Shown here: piece after piece, positions 6,907 to 15,871 of the stretch
Layout of the letters: each line of letters begins with the position of its first letter
Position numbering within the stretch: position 1 is the first letter of the stretch
Origin: an uncultured Clostridia bacterium
GTDB lineage: Bacteria > Bacillota > Clostridia > Oscillospirales > CAG-382
Reading direction: 5' to 3'
Assembly: GCA_947630765.1 (NCBI GenBank)
Contig: CANRIX010000003.1
Location: forward strand, 1 to 64,000
DNA length: 64,000 nt
Notes under the pieces: model-generated
The model's input: the letters and a program-made list of their open reading frames with translations, nothing else
What the model was told of the DNA's origin: nothing
The model's database searches: none
Position numbers and translations under genes: made by a program

Positions 6907-8370
6907 ATGAATTACCGCATGGTCGGATACCTGCTGGGTATCATCCTCTTTATCGAAGCGGCGCTGCTGGCCGTGCCGATGCTGACGGCATGGATCTACG
7001 GGGAGACGCTGCTGCCGTTCCTGTTCGCGGCGCTGCTGCTGCTGCTCGCGGCGATCCCGGCGCTGTTCTGCAAGCCGACGGAGAACCGCATCTACGCGAA
7101 GGAAGGGTTCGTCGTCGTTGGCGCGGCGTGGCTGCTGCTTTCGGCGTTCGGGGCGCTGCCGTTCGTGTTTTCCGGCGCGATCCCCCACTATATCGACGCG
7201 TTCTTTGAAACCGTTTCCGGCTTTACGACGACCGGGGCGACCGTTCTGACCGAGATCGAATCCCTGCCGAGAGGGATCCTGCTCTGGCGGAGCTTTACGC
7301 ACTGGATCGGCGGCATGGGCGTGCTGGTGTTCATGCTCGCGATCCTGCCGTCCGCCGGCGGACAGGCGATCCACCTGCTGCGCGCGGAAACCACCGGGCC
7401 GACCAAGGGCAAGCTGGTCCCGAAGCTGCGGCATACGGCGCTGATCCTCTACGCGCTCTACTTCGCGCTGACCGTCCTGCAAACGGTGCTCCTGCTGCTC
7501 GCGGGACTGCCGCTGTTCGACGCGGTCACGACGGCGTTCGGCACGGCGGGGACCGGCGGATTTTCCGTCCGCAACGCCTCCATCGCCGCCTACAACAACC
7601 CGGCGGCGGAATGGATCGTCGCGACCTTCATGCTGCTGTTCGGCGTGAACTTCAACATCTACTTCCTGCTCCTGCTGCGCCGGGTCCGAACCGTCCTGCG
7701 CAACGCGGAACTGCGGGTGTACCTGCTGATCGCCGGGACGGCGACGCTGCTCGTCGCGCTCAACACCGCGCGTCTTTTCCAAGGCGTCGAGCCCTGCCTG
7801 CGCACGGCGTTCTTCCAGGTCACGACCATCATGTCCACGACCGGCTTCGTCACGACCGATTACAACCTCTGGCCGGACCTTTCTAAGACCATTCTCGTCA
7901 CGCTGATGATCATCGGCGGGTGCGCCGGTTCGACGGCGGGCGGTCTGAAGGTCTCGCGGGTGATGCTGATCGTCAAGAATATGGCGCGGGAGGTCAAGCA
8001 CATCATCAAGCCCCGCTCGGTCAACGTCGTCAAGCAGGACGGCGACGCCGTTTCGGTGGATACGCTGCACCACGTCAGCAACTACGTCACCATCTACGTT
8101 TTCATCATCATCGTCACGACGCTTCTGCTGTCCATCGACGGCTTCGGGCTGGAAACCAACCTGACCGCGACCCTCGCCTGCATCAACAACATCGGACCGG
8201 GACTGGGCATGGTCGGCCCGGTCGGCAATTTCGCCGCGTTCTCGTACGTTTCCAAGATCCTCCTGTCGCTCAATATGCTCATCGGGCGTTTAGAGATCCT
8301 GCCGCTGCTGATCTTCTTCACCCCGGCGACGTGGAATTTCAAGGGCTTCCGCCGCCTGCACAAAGCCTGA
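6907..8370 (+). CDS. trkH: Trk potassium uptake membrane subunit TrkH
   Basis: A 487-residue potassium-translocating membrane protein with about ten hydrophobic segments and pore-loop repeats. The first pore region contains the family hallmark SGFTTTGAT (near residue 105), later loops include GTAGTGGFS and STTGFVTTDYN, and GGCAGSTAGG comes before the last helices. It starts 2 nt after the trkA stop, so subunit synthesis is coupled. TrkA binding of nucleotides should control opening of this pore. Confidence 0.93.
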   Translation: MNYRMVGYLLGIILFIEAALLAVPMLTAWIYGETLLPFLFAALLLLLAAIPALFCKPTENRIYAKEGFVVVGAAWLLLSAFGALPFVFSGAIPHYIDAFFETVSGFTTTGATVLTEIESLPRGILLWRSFTHWIGGMGVLVFMLAILPSAGGQAIHLLRAETTGPTKGKLVPKLRHTALILYALYFALTVLQTVLLLLAGLPLFDAVTTAFGTAGTGGFSVRNASIAAYNNPAAEWIVATFMLLFGVNFNIYFLLLLRRVRTVLRNAELRVYLLIAGTATLLVALNTARLFQGVEPCLRTAFFQVTTIMSTTGFVTTDYNLWPDLSKTILVTLMIIGGCAGSTAGGLKVSRVMLIVKNMAREVKHIIKPRSVNVVKQDGDAVSVDTLHHVSNYVTIYVFIIIVTTLLLSIDGFGLETNLTATLACINNIGPGLGMVGPVGNFAAFSYVSKILLSLNMLIGRLEILPLLIFFTPATWNFKGFRRLHKA

Positions 8371-8436
8371 AAAATGCGGAATATCCGGCAAATTCTGTCG
8401 GGTTGCCCGTCTATCGAACGTCAAATGGGGGCAGGC

Positions 8437-8626
8437 ATACAATAAAAATCGTTTCGGAGGCGGACATGCGCCGACTCCGAAACTCCTCAAGAGAAAAATG
8501 GCGATGGCGGCGTCAGAAGTGGCGCAAGCCGAGCCATTTTTCGACGAAAGGGGAGTATTCGGGGGGAAAACGCAGAGCAAGGCGACGCGTAGCGGAGACG
8601 ACGTGATTGTGGTTCCCACCCGAAAA
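8437..8626 (+). ncRNA. structured repeat element copy 1 (HEARO/omega-RNA-like candidate)
   Basis: About 190 nt in the 333-nt gap before the DUF6198 gene, matching the element at 30175-30381. It opens with ATACAATAAAAAT. Hairpin P1 pairs GTTTCGGAG (8451-8459) with CTCCGAAAC (8475-8483). Hairpin P2 pairs AAAAATGGC (8494-8502) with GCCATTTTT (8533-8541) and encloses a GGC-GCAA-GCC tetraloop hairpin. A basal 3' stem pairs CGGGGGGAA (8560-8568) with TTCCC-A-CCCG (8613-8622). Four P1 pairs differ from copy 2 by compensatory double changes. It ends 3 nt before the next -35 box. The class name is a guess from overall shape. Confidence 0.65.
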
Positions 8627-8629
8627 CTA

Positions 8630-8658
8630 TTGACAAAGTGGGAGAATTGTGCTATACT
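8630..8658 (+). promoter_or_regulatory. promoter of DUF6198-ABC exporter unit
   Basis: Perfect TTGACA (8630-8635), 17-nt spacer ending TGTGC, TATACT (8653-8658). It abuts the 3' end of structured element copy 1. Confidence 0.85.
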
Positions 8659-8703
8659 TCTCGGACTATGAAAATATAGAAAGTAAAATGGGAGGGGAAC
8701 GCG

Positions 8704-9417
8704 ATGGCGAACGGATCGGACAAGCGGATCGGACGCATGGGCGAAGCGGCGTGGCTCTTCGGCGTCCTGCTGTGCTCGCTCGGGGTGTGCCTGTCTGCGA
8801 AAAGCGGATTCGGCGTGTCGATGGTCGTCGCGCCGGCGTATGTGCTGCACCGCTTCCTGTCGCCGCACTTCGCGTGGGTGACGTTCGGGGCGGCGGAATA
8901 CCTGCTGCAGGGCGTCCTGCTGGTCGCCCTGTGCGTTTCCATGCGGCGGTTCAAAAGGAAGTACCTGCTGTCCTTCGGCACCGCCGTCGTTTACGGCTTT
9001 GCGCTGGACGGTTGGCGATTGTTGTTCGGGACGGCGGTCTGCCCGCTCCTTTGGCAGCGGATCGCCTGCTGCGCCGCCGGGGCGTGCATCACGGCGTTCT
9101 CCATCGCCCTCTACCTGCGCACCTACCTGCCGCAGCAGGTCTACGAGCTGTTCGTCAAGGAGCTGACCGAACGCTACAACCTCCGCCTCGGGCGGGTGAA
9201 ATGGTTGTACGACGCGTCCTCCCTGCTGTTCGCCATCCTGCTAATGCTCGCGCTGTTCCGGCGCTTCTCGACGGATATGATCGGCGTCGGGACGCTGCTG
9301 CTGACCGTCGTCAACACCCCGCTGATCACCCTGTCCAGCAAGCTGCTGGACCGTTTCTGCAGGTTCGACCCCGCCTTCCCGCGCTTCCGGGCGCAATTCG
9401 ATAAGCTCTTCAACTGA
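8704..9417 (+). CDS. DUF6198/YczE-like membrane protein
   Basis: A 237-residue integral membrane protein with about five hydrophobic segments, resembling the DUF6198 (YczE/YitT-like) group; function unknown. It has the early AKSGFGVSM and LSPHFAWVTFG stretches seen in such proteins. The ATG at 8704 follows GGGAGGGG. The ABC exporter gene begins 19 nt after its stop, and no terminator separates them. It may assist or be co-regulated with the exporter, but this is inferred from position only. Confidence 0.75.
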   Translation: MANGSDKRIGRMGEAAWLFGVLLCSLGVCLSAKSGFGVSMVVAPAYVLHRFLSPHFAWVTFGAAEYLLQGVLLVALCVSMRRFKRKYLLSFGTAVVYGFALDGWRLLFGTAVCPLLWQRIACCAAGACITAFSIALYLRTYLPQQVYELFVKELTERYNLRLGRVKWLYDASSLLFAILLMLALFRRFSTDMIGVGTLLLTVVNTPLITLSSKLLDRFCRFDPAFPRFRAQFDKLFN

Positions 9418-9436
9418 ACGACGCAAAGGAGTTCTT

Positions 9437-11230
9437 ATGCTGTTCGGGAAACAAATCAACCGCTACTACCGCAAGTACGCGCCGGCACTGCTGCTCGGAC
9501 TGCTCGCGCTGGTGATCGTGGACTACTTCCAACTGGTCGTGCCGGAGCTGTACCAAATGGTCATCAACGGTATCAACGACGGCACCGTGACGGTCGACGG
9601 CGTGACGCACGCCTTCGACATGGACTTCCTGCTGACGGAGATCTGCCGCCCGCTCCTGTTCACCATCCTGATGATCGTTTCCGGGCGTTTCCTGTGGCGC
9701 ATCTGCTTCTTCGGGTCCGGCGTCCGCATGGAAACCGACCTGCGGGGGCGTATGTTCGACCATTGCAAGGACCTGTCCCCGCAGTACTACCAGGTCAACA
9801 AGGTCGGCACGCTGATGTCGCTGTTCACCAACGACCTCGAAACCGTGCAGGACTGCTTCGGCTCCGGGGTGCTGATGTTCTGCGACGCGCTCTTCCTCGG
9901 TGTCATGGCGCTGGTCAAAATGGCGCGGATGAACCCGCTTCTGACCCTGCTTTCGATGATCCCGATGGCGTTTCTGGTTTCCCTCGCGTCTATCGTCGGC
10001 AAGCGGATGCGGGAGAAGTGGGAGAAGCGGCAGGAGGCGTTCTCCGCCCTCTCCGACTATTCGCAGGAGAGCTTTTCCGGCATCGCGGTCATCAAGGCGT
10101 TCGTCAAGGAGACCGTCGAACTCATGGGCTTCCATAAGCGCAACGTGGAGAACGAGGAAACCAACATCGCCTACACCCGCATCTCGACCAAGGTCAATAT
10201 TTCCGTCACGCTGTTCGTGGAATCGGTCATCTGCGTCATTCTCGGCTACGGCGGGTACCTCGTGCACGAGGGGATCTTCAACCCCGGGCAGCTCGTGGAA
10301 TTCATCGGGTATTTCAATTCCATCGTCTGGCCGATCATGGCGATCTCCCAGCTGATCGAGATGCAGTCCCGCGGCAAGGCGTCCCTCGGGCGCATCACCG
10401 AACTGCTGACGGCGAAGATCGACGTCGCGGACGGCCCGGACGTGCGGGACGTCCCGCCGCTGACCGGCGAGATCGAATGCCGGCACCTGACCTTCCGCTA
10501 TCCCGGCGCGAGCATCGACGCGCTGACCGACGTGTCCTTCACCATCCACGCCGGGGAAAACGTCGGCGTCATCGGAAAAACCGGCGCGGGCAAGACCACG
10601 CTCGTCGACCTGCTGTTACGCACCTACAACCTGCCGGACGGGACGGTGTTCCTCGACGGGACGGACGTCAATCGGATCCCGATCCGCACCGTGCGGAAGT
10701 ACGCCGCCTACGTCCCGCAGGACAACTTTCTGTTTTCGGACACCATCGCCAACAACATCTCCTTCGCGTCCGACAGCGACGACCAAGCCGCCGTCCGCGC
10801 GTCCGCGGAGCTCGCCGACGTCCACGACAACATCGCCGAATTCCAGCACGGCTACGAGACCGTGCTCGGCGAACGCGGCGTGACCGTTTCGGGCGGGCAG
10901 AAGCAGCGCATCTCAATCGCCCGGGCGCTCATGAAGGACGCGAGCATTCTGATCCTCGACGACTCGGTCTCCGCCGTCGACGTCAAGACGGAAAAACGCA
11001 TCCTCGAAAACCTCCGCCGCGTGCGGCAGGGCAAAACCACCATCCTGATCGCCCACCGCATCAGCACGGTCGAGCGTATGGATAAAATCCTATTTCTGGA
11101 GGACGGCAGGCTGACGGCGGTCGGCTCCCACGCGGAGCTGTACGAATCCTGCCCGTCCTACCGCACCATGGTCGAGCTGCAGCGCCTTGACGACGCGCAG
11201 GCCGCGGAAGGGGGCGAGTCCCGTGTTTGA
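9437..11230 (+). CDS. ABC exporter half-transporter, degenerate catalytic site
   Basis: A 597-residue permease-ATPase fusion. Six membrane segments fill residues 1-330 and the nucleotide-binding domain about 345-590. It contains GKTGAGKTT (Walker A), YVPQDNFLFS (Q-loop), VSGGQKQR (signature), ILILDDSVSAVD (Walker B) and LIAHRIS (switch His). The residue after Walker B is Asp where catalytic Glu is expected, as in the degenerate-site subunit of heterodimeric exporters such as BmrC/D or TM287/288. Its stop overlaps the next gene, which encodes the partner. The substrate is unknown (drug or lipid type). Confidence 0.9.
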   Translation: MLFGKQINRYYRKYAPALLLGLLALVIVDYFQLVVPELYQMVINGINDGTVTVDGVTHAFDMDFLLTEICRPLLFTILMIVSGRFLWRICFFGSGVRMETDLRGRMFDHCKDLSPQYYQVNKVGTLMSLFTNDLETVQDCFGSGVLMFCDALFLGVMALVKMARMNPLLTLLSMIPMAFLVSLASIVGKRMREKWEKRQEAFSALSDYSQESFSGIAVIKAFVKETVELMGFHKRNVENEETNIAYTRISTKVNISVTLFVESVICVILGYGGYLVHEGIFNPGQLVEFIGYFNSIVWPIMAISQLIEMQSRGKASLGRITELLTAKIDVADGPDVRDVPPLTGEIECRHLTFRYPGASIDALTDVSFTIHAGENVGVIGKTGAGKTTLVDLLLRTYNLPDGTVFLDGTDVNRIPIRTVRKYAAYVPQDNFLFSDTIANNISFASDSDDQAAVRASAELADVHDNIAEFQHGYETVLGERGVTVSGGQKQRISIARALMKDASILILDDSVSAVDVKTEKRILENLRRVRQGKTTILIAHRISTVERMDKILFLEDGRLTAVGSHAELYESCPSYRTMVELQRLDDAQAAEGGESRV

Positions 11231-13115
11231 ATGGTATCCGCTCCTGCTCGTCGGGGGCATCGTCGGGGCGTTCGCCCTGCTGTTCTCCCTCGCGTACCTC
11301 GCCATCCGCCGCCAAAAGGAAGCCATCGGCTTCGACCGCAACATGAAGGACGGCGAGATCGTCCGGCGCCTGCTGCACTACGCCCGCCCGCACGTCCGGC
11401 AGCTGCTTATCGTGCTGCTGGTCATGCTGTTCTCCATCGCCTACGATATCCTCTCCCCGCTGCTCATCGGGCAGATCGAGGAGCTCATCAAGAACGACTT
11501 CCCGCTCTCGCGTCTCTTCGCGTCCGTCGCGGTCTACGCGGGCATCCTGCTGGTCTCCCTCGCCTGCACCTATATCCAGGCGATCCTGCTCCAGATCATC
11601 GGGCAGAAGATCCTCTCCCGGCTCCGCGAGGACCTGTTCGCCCATATCGAATCCCTCTCCCACGGGCAGCTCAACGAGATCCCGGTCGGCAAGCTGGTCA
11701 CGCGTGTCACCAACGACACCAACGCCATTTCGATGATGTTCACCAACATCCTCGTGAATCTGGTGAAGAACTGCTTTGTCATCCTCGGCGTGCTGACGGC
11801 GATGCTCTGTCTGAACTACCTGCTGACGCTGATGGTGCTGTGCTTCGTGCCGTTCATCGTGCTGTTCACGGTGGTGTTCCGCAAATTCAGCCGCAAGGCA
11901 TACCGCAAGGTCAAGGACGGCACGACCGACATCAACACCTTCCTGTCGGAGAACCTCTCCGGCATGAAGATCATCCAGATCTTCAACCGCGAGCCGGAAA
12001 AGAAGGCGGAATTCGACGGCAAGAACGCCGCCCTCGGCAAGGCAAAGCAGCAGCAGATCTTCGTATTCGGCATCTTCCGCCCCCTGGTCTATATGCTGTA
12101 CATCTCCTCAGTGCTCTGCCTGCTCTACCTCGGCGGACGGGGGGTCATCCGCGACGTCAGCTTCCTCGGGCAGACCATCAACAGCGGGACGGTCGTCTCC
12201 TTCTATATGTTCATTTCCCGCTTCTTCAACCCGATCCAGAACCTCGCCGAGCAGTTTAATTGGCTGCAATCGGCGTTCGCCTCGGCGGAAAAGATCTTCT
12301 CCATCTTCGACCTCGTCCCCGACGTGCAGGACGCCCCGGACGCCGTCGAGCTCCCGCCCCTGCGCGGGGAGATCGAGTTCCGGCACGTCTGGTTCGCCTA
12401 TGTGCCGGGCGAATGGGTGCTCAAGGACGTGTCCTTCCGGGTGGAAGCCGGGCAGATGGTCGCCTTCGTCGGTTCGACCGGCTCGGGCAAAAGCACGATC
12501 CTTTCCCTGCTCTGCCGCAATTACGACATCCAGCAGGGCGAGATCCTCGTCGACGGCGTGGACATCCGCACGGTGAAAATTTCCTCCCTCCGCCGCCAGC
12601 TCGGGCAGATGCTGCAGGACGTGTTCCTGTTCTCCGGGACCATTCGTTCCAATATCCTCCTGCGCAAGGAGGGCGTTTCGGACGAGGAGGTCATGGAGGT
12701 CTGCCGCTACGTCAACGCCGACCACTTCATCGACCGCCTGCCCGCGGGACTGGACGAGGAAGTCCGCGAACGCGGCAACAATTTCTCCGCCGGACAGCGG
12801 CAATTGCTCTCCTTCGCCCGCACGCTGCTCCACCGCCCCGCGGTCATGATCCTCGACGAAGCGACCGCGAACATCGACACGGAAACGGAACTGCTGATCC
12901 AGGATTCGCTCGAAAAGATGGCGAACATCGGCACCATGCTCATCGTCGCGCACCGCCTTTCGACGGTCCAGCACGCCGATCGGATCCTCGTGCTGTCCCA
13001 CGGCGAGATCGTCGAGCAGGGCACCCACCAGCAATTGCTGGAGCAGAAGGGCCGGTATTACGAGCTCTACAAGCTGCAATATACCAAAAAGCAGCTGCAA
13101 TCCGAAGCAGGATGA
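11223..13115 (+). CDS. ABC exporter half-transporter, canonical catalytic site
   Basis: A 630-residue partner of the preceding half-transporter. It has an extra N-terminal membrane segment (about 5-27), a six-helix permease region (about 55-345) and a nucleotide-binding domain (about 370-620). Walker A is GSTGSGKST, the signature is variant (FSAGQRQ), and Walker B ends LDEAT with the catalytic Glu intact. The GTG start at 11223 overlaps the upstream stop by 8 nt and is preceded by GGAAGGGGG; the ORF-track start at 11187 would run far into the first gene. A terminator follows. Confidence 0.9.
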   Translation: MFEWYPLLLVGGIVGAFALLFSLAYLAIRRQKEAIGFDRNMKDGEIVRRLLHYARPHVRQLLIVLLVMLFSIAYDILSPLLIGQIEELIKNDFPLSRLFASVAVYAGILLVSLACTYIQAILLQIIGQKILSRLREDLFAHIESLSHGQLNEIPVGKLVTRVTNDTNAISMMFTNILVNLVKNCFVILGVLTAMLCLNYLLTLMVLCFVPFIVLFTVVFRKFSRKAYRKVKDGTTDINTFLSENLSGMKIIQIFNREPEKKAEFDGKNAALGKAKQQQIFVFGIFRPLVYMLYISSVLCLLYLGGRGVIRDVSFLGQTINSGTVVSFYMFISRFFNPIQNLAEQFNWLQSAFASAEKIFSIFDLVPDVQDAPDAVELPPLRGEIEFRHVWFAYVPGEWVLKDVSFRVEAGQMVAFVGSTGSGKSTILSLLCRNYDIQQGEILVDGVDIRTVKISSLRRQLGQMLQDVFLFSGTIRSNILLRKEGVSDEEVMEVCRYVNADHFIDRLPAGLDEEVRERGNNFSAGQRQLLSFARTLLHRPAVMILDEATANIDTETELLIQDSLEKMANIGTMLIVAHRLSTVQHADRILVLSHGEIVEQGTHQQLLEQKGRYYELYKLQYTKKQLQSEAG

Positions 13116-13126
13116 ACCATTTTTCG

Positions 13127-13156
13127 GACCCGACGCGCCGTCGGGTCTTTCTTTTT
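13127..13156 (+). terminator. terminator after the ABC exporter
   Basis: Perfect 9-bp stem GACCCGACG / CGTCGGGTC with a 3-nt loop and a T-rich tail (TTTCTTTTT). Confidence 0.85.
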
Positions 13157-13187
13157 GCGGATTTGTTCAAAATCGTTAAAAAAATAC

Positions 13188-13216
13188 TTGCCAAACCCGA
13201 AAAAATATGCTATAAA
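13188..13216 (+). promoter_or_regulatory. promoter of large surface protein gene
   Basis: TTGCCA (13188-13193), 17-nt spacer ending TATGC, TATAAA (13211-13216), 45 nt before the start codon. Confidence 0.75.
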
Positions 13217-13261
13217 GGAATTGGGGGTCCGAAGGGAAACAAAGAATAGGAGAAAGCATCC

Positions 13262-15169
13262 ATGAAAAAGCCGCACTTTTCCGTGAGACGCGTCTTTTCG
13301 ACGCTGCTCGCACTCCTTTTGTCGCTCTCGGCGCTCGCGGTCGTACCGTCCGCCGCCCCGGCAAAGGAGCCAAACGCAACGTATGACGTCCCGTTTGCCG
13401 AAGAATCCCCCGTCATTGACGGCGACGTCTCCGTCAAGGAATACGGAAGCCCGATGGTGGACTGGCTGGTCGCCGACGGCGCCGTCGACGGGATCGTCCT
13501 GTCCGATTACCTCATCGAGGACGACGCCGACCTGGAGATCGAGTTCTATTCCGTCTGGACGGATACCGACCTTTACCTCGCGTGGAAGGTCCACACGAAG
13601 TACGACTACCGCATCCCGGACGGCATCGCAGACAACAATATGTTCAACTACTGCTGCGTGCAGTTCATCCTGACGCCGGGTGCGCCGGACAACTCGAAGA
13701 AGGTCTACCAGACCGCCGAATGGTCGGGCGACTACCTTGAGATCGGGATGTGCCAGCGCAGCGACGGGCTTTCCTATAAGGTCTGCTGGAGCCAGCCGAC
13801 GGCGGCGGGAAACGCCCTGAAACTGAATGACTGGGAATTCGCCGGTTCGCGTGACGACGACAAGGAGATCACGACCTACGAATGCCGTCTGCCGCTGGAC
13901 AAGACCGGCATCGAAGCGAAGGGAGACGGCGCACAATTCGGGCTGACCTGGGCGGTCGGCGCGCAGGAGGACTACACAAAGACCAAAGGGCTTATCGAAT
14001 GGCAGGACGCGATCATCAGCGGCAAGAACGCCGATAACGCGGCCGTCATGACCATGACCGGCTCCGGCGAAGGGCAGCAGAACGTGGAACTCGGCGTCGC
14101 CTCCCGCGAAAAGATGCCCCACGGCGACCTGCCGGACGGTCTGGAGGAGTCTCTTCTCCAAATCACCCTACTCGACCACCCTTCCGCCTCCGAGCAGATT
14201 ACCCTGCTTTCTTCGCCGGACAAGGTGAATGAATACAACCCCAACTACTCCCAAACGCTCCTGCTGCGTCCGGAGGAGGACGACGGAGAACTCGAAGGCT
14301 ACTACACGCTTCTCGAAAGCATCAACGGGTCCGGCAGCGCCGTTACATTCCAGGAAACACCACAGAAGGGCGACCTCGTCCTGCTGGTCCATTCGGACGA
14401 TACCGCCGGAAGCACGGACGCCGGCAAAGCCCGTGCGCTCGCAAAGGATCTCGCCGTCGGGCAGCGGTTCTACCTCCACGGCGTGGAATGGAAGAACGAT
14501 TCGCTTTCCTTCAAGTACAACAATGCGCAGCTCGCCGTCGTCGAGGACGATTCCATGAAGCTGATCGGCACATGGAAGTCCGCCGACGGGAAACTGCTCG
14601 TGCTGCAGTCCGGCGGAAAGGGGACGCAGGACGGCAAGGAGATCACCTGGGCGCTCGCGGAAGAAGGAAAACTGACCCTCGACGGCAAAACCGTCGCATA
14701 TGCGCTTGACGGAGAAAAATTGACCCTCGACGGGGTGGAATACACGTCCGTCGTGCCGGGCAACTACACCAAGCTGCAGGCCGCCTGCAACACCGCGAAA
14801 GCCGAACTGGCGAAGACGACCGTTTACACCGCCGAAAGCCTCGACGCCCTGCAAAAGGCGTATGACGAGGCGCAGAAAGTCGTCGAAGCGACCTACGCCG
14901 CCGATGAGCAGAGCAAGATCGACGACGCGGAAAAGGCGCTGCAAGCCGCAATCAAAGCGCTCGTCAAGCAAGAAACGGACGGTTCCTCGTCCGCGTCCTC
15001 GCAGGCGTCCTCGCAATCGACCGCCGCAAGCGCGTCGTCCGCGGACGCTTCGGACGGTGAAGGCGGCGGTTTGTCCGGCGGAATGATCGCGCTCATCGTG
15101 ATCCTCGCGGTCGCGGTGGTCGCCGCGGTCGTGGTCATCATCGTCGTCGTTCGGAAGAAGAAAGCGTAA
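13262..15169 (+). CDS. membrane-anchored surface protein with CBM9/DOMON-like and FIVAR-like regions
   Basis: A 635-residue exported protein. A Sec signal peptide covers about residues 1-34. A CBM9/DOMON-like beta region (about 40-265) starts with PVIDGDVSVKEY, as in carbohydrate-binding module 9 families. The central region has repeated LTLDGK-type strands near 455-485. A helical FIVAR-like segment covers about 500-570. A Ser/Ala-rich spacer, one membrane segment (about 605-628) and a KKK tail complete it. There is no sortase motif, so the anchor is the membrane helix. It is a single-gene unit with its own promoter and terminator. The protein at 55650-57644 has the same plan. Confidence 0.75.
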   Translation: MKKPHFSVRRVFSTLLALLLSLSALAVVPSAAPAKEPNATYDVPFAEESPVIDGDVSVKEYGSPMVDWLVADGAVDGIVLSDYLIEDDADLEIEFYSVWTDTDLYLAWKVHTKYDYRIPDGIADNNMFNYCCVQFILTPGAPDNSKKVYQTAEWSGDYLEIGMCQRSDGLSYKVCWSQPTAAGNALKLNDWEFAGSRDDDKEITTYECRLPLDKTGIEAKGDGAQFGLTWAVGAQEDYTKTKGLIEWQDAIISGKNADNAAVMTMTGSGEGQQNVELGVASREKMPHGDLPDGLEESLLQITLLDHPSASEQITLLSSPDKVNEYNPNYSQTLLLRPEEDDGELEGYYTLLESINGSGSAVTFQETPQKGDLVLLVHSDDTAGSTDAGKARALAKDLAVGQRFYLHGVEWKNDSLSFKYNNAQLAVVEDDSMKLIGTWKSADGKLLVLQSGGKGTQDGKEITWALAEEGKLTLDGKTVAYALDGEKLTLDGVEYTSVVPGNYTKLQAACNTAKAELAKTTVYTAESLDALQKAYDEAQKVVEATYAADEQSKIDDAEKALQAAIKALVKQETDGSSSASSQASSQSTAASASSADASDGEGGGLSGGMIALIVILAVAVVAAVVVIIVVVRKKKA

Positions 15170-15194
15170 AACTTTTTCGGGGGGGCAAACGCAC

Positions 15195-15230
15195 AGGAAG
15201 GTTCGATTTTCGGGCCTTCCTTTCTTTTTT
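15195..15230 (+). terminator. terminator after surface protein gene
   Basis: Stem AGGAAGG / CCTTCCT followed by TTCTTTTTT. Confidence 0.75.
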
Positions 15231-15318
15231 GGCGGTCGTATTTTGCCGCAAATGCGCACGTTCGCGGCGTTTTGCCCGGAAACCGTCCCCGCCGTGATGA
15301 ATTTTTTCGCCGTACCTC

Positions 15319-15347
15319 TTGCAAATGCCGTCGAGTTGTGCTAAAAT
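15319..15347 (+). promoter_or_regulatory. promoter of the dCMP deaminase-to-nfnB unit
   Basis: TTGCAA (15319-15324), 17-nt spacer ending TTGTGC, TAAAAT (15342-15347). No further terminator was seen until 24067, so it may drive ten genes. Confidence 0.75.
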
Positions 15348-15370
15348 AGAGAAATGGAGGAGATTACGGT

Positions 15371-15856
15371 ATGGAGCGAAAGAGCAAGATCAATTACTAC
15401 CTCGACATCGCCCAAACGGTCGCGACGCGGTCGACCTGCCTGCGCAAGCATTACGGTGCCATCATCGTGCGGAACGATGTCATCGTGTCGACCGGCTACA
15501 ACGGCGCACCGCGCGGACGGCAGAACTGCTCGGACATCGGCGGCTGTCTGCGGGACAAACTCAACATCCCACGCGGCGAACGCTACGAGCTCTGCCGCTC
15601 GGTTCACGCGGAGGCGAACGCGATCATCTCCGCCGCCCGGGAAAGTATGCTCGGCGCGGACCTCTACCTCTGCTGCGTCGACCCGCGTTCCGGCGCGACG
15701 GTCCCCGGCACGACGAGCTGCCAGATGTGCAAGCGGCTGGTCATCAACGCGGGGATCCGGCGGGTGTACGTCCGCGAGGACGGGGACGCGTATTCCGTCT
15801 ATGAAGTCGAGGACTGGATCAAAAACGACGACAGCCTCGGGCAGATCGGGTACTGA
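15371..15856 (+). CDS. dCMP deaminase family protein (ComEB-like)
   Basis: A 161-residue zinc-dependent deaminase, most likely converting dCMP to dUMP for thymidylate synthesis. The HAEANAI motif (near residue 79) supplies the zinc-binding His and catalytic Glu. TSCQMCKRLVINAG (near 117) supplies the two zinc-binding Cys, with Ser-Cys in place of the commoner Pro-Cys. Length and N-terminal TRSTCLRKHYGAIIV agree with the Firmicute dCMP deaminase/ComEB group. GGAGG lies at a normal distance before ATG 15371. It heads a long unit. Confidence 0.88.
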   Translation: MERKSKINYYLDIAQTVATRSTCLRKHYGAIIVRNDVIVSTGYNGAPRGRQNCSDIGGCLRDKLNIPRGERYELCRSVHAEANAIISAARESMLGADLYLCCVDPRSGATVPGTTSCQMCKRLVINAGIRRVYVREDGDAYSVYEVEDWIKNDDSLGQIGY

Positions 15857-15871
15857 AAAGGAGAAAAAAAC

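Noticed and set aside
8437-8626. Insertion sequence or MITE
   Set aside because: No terminal inverted repeats or target duplications flank the copies, and sequence changes preserve internal RNA stems, which fits a structured RNA better than a MITE.
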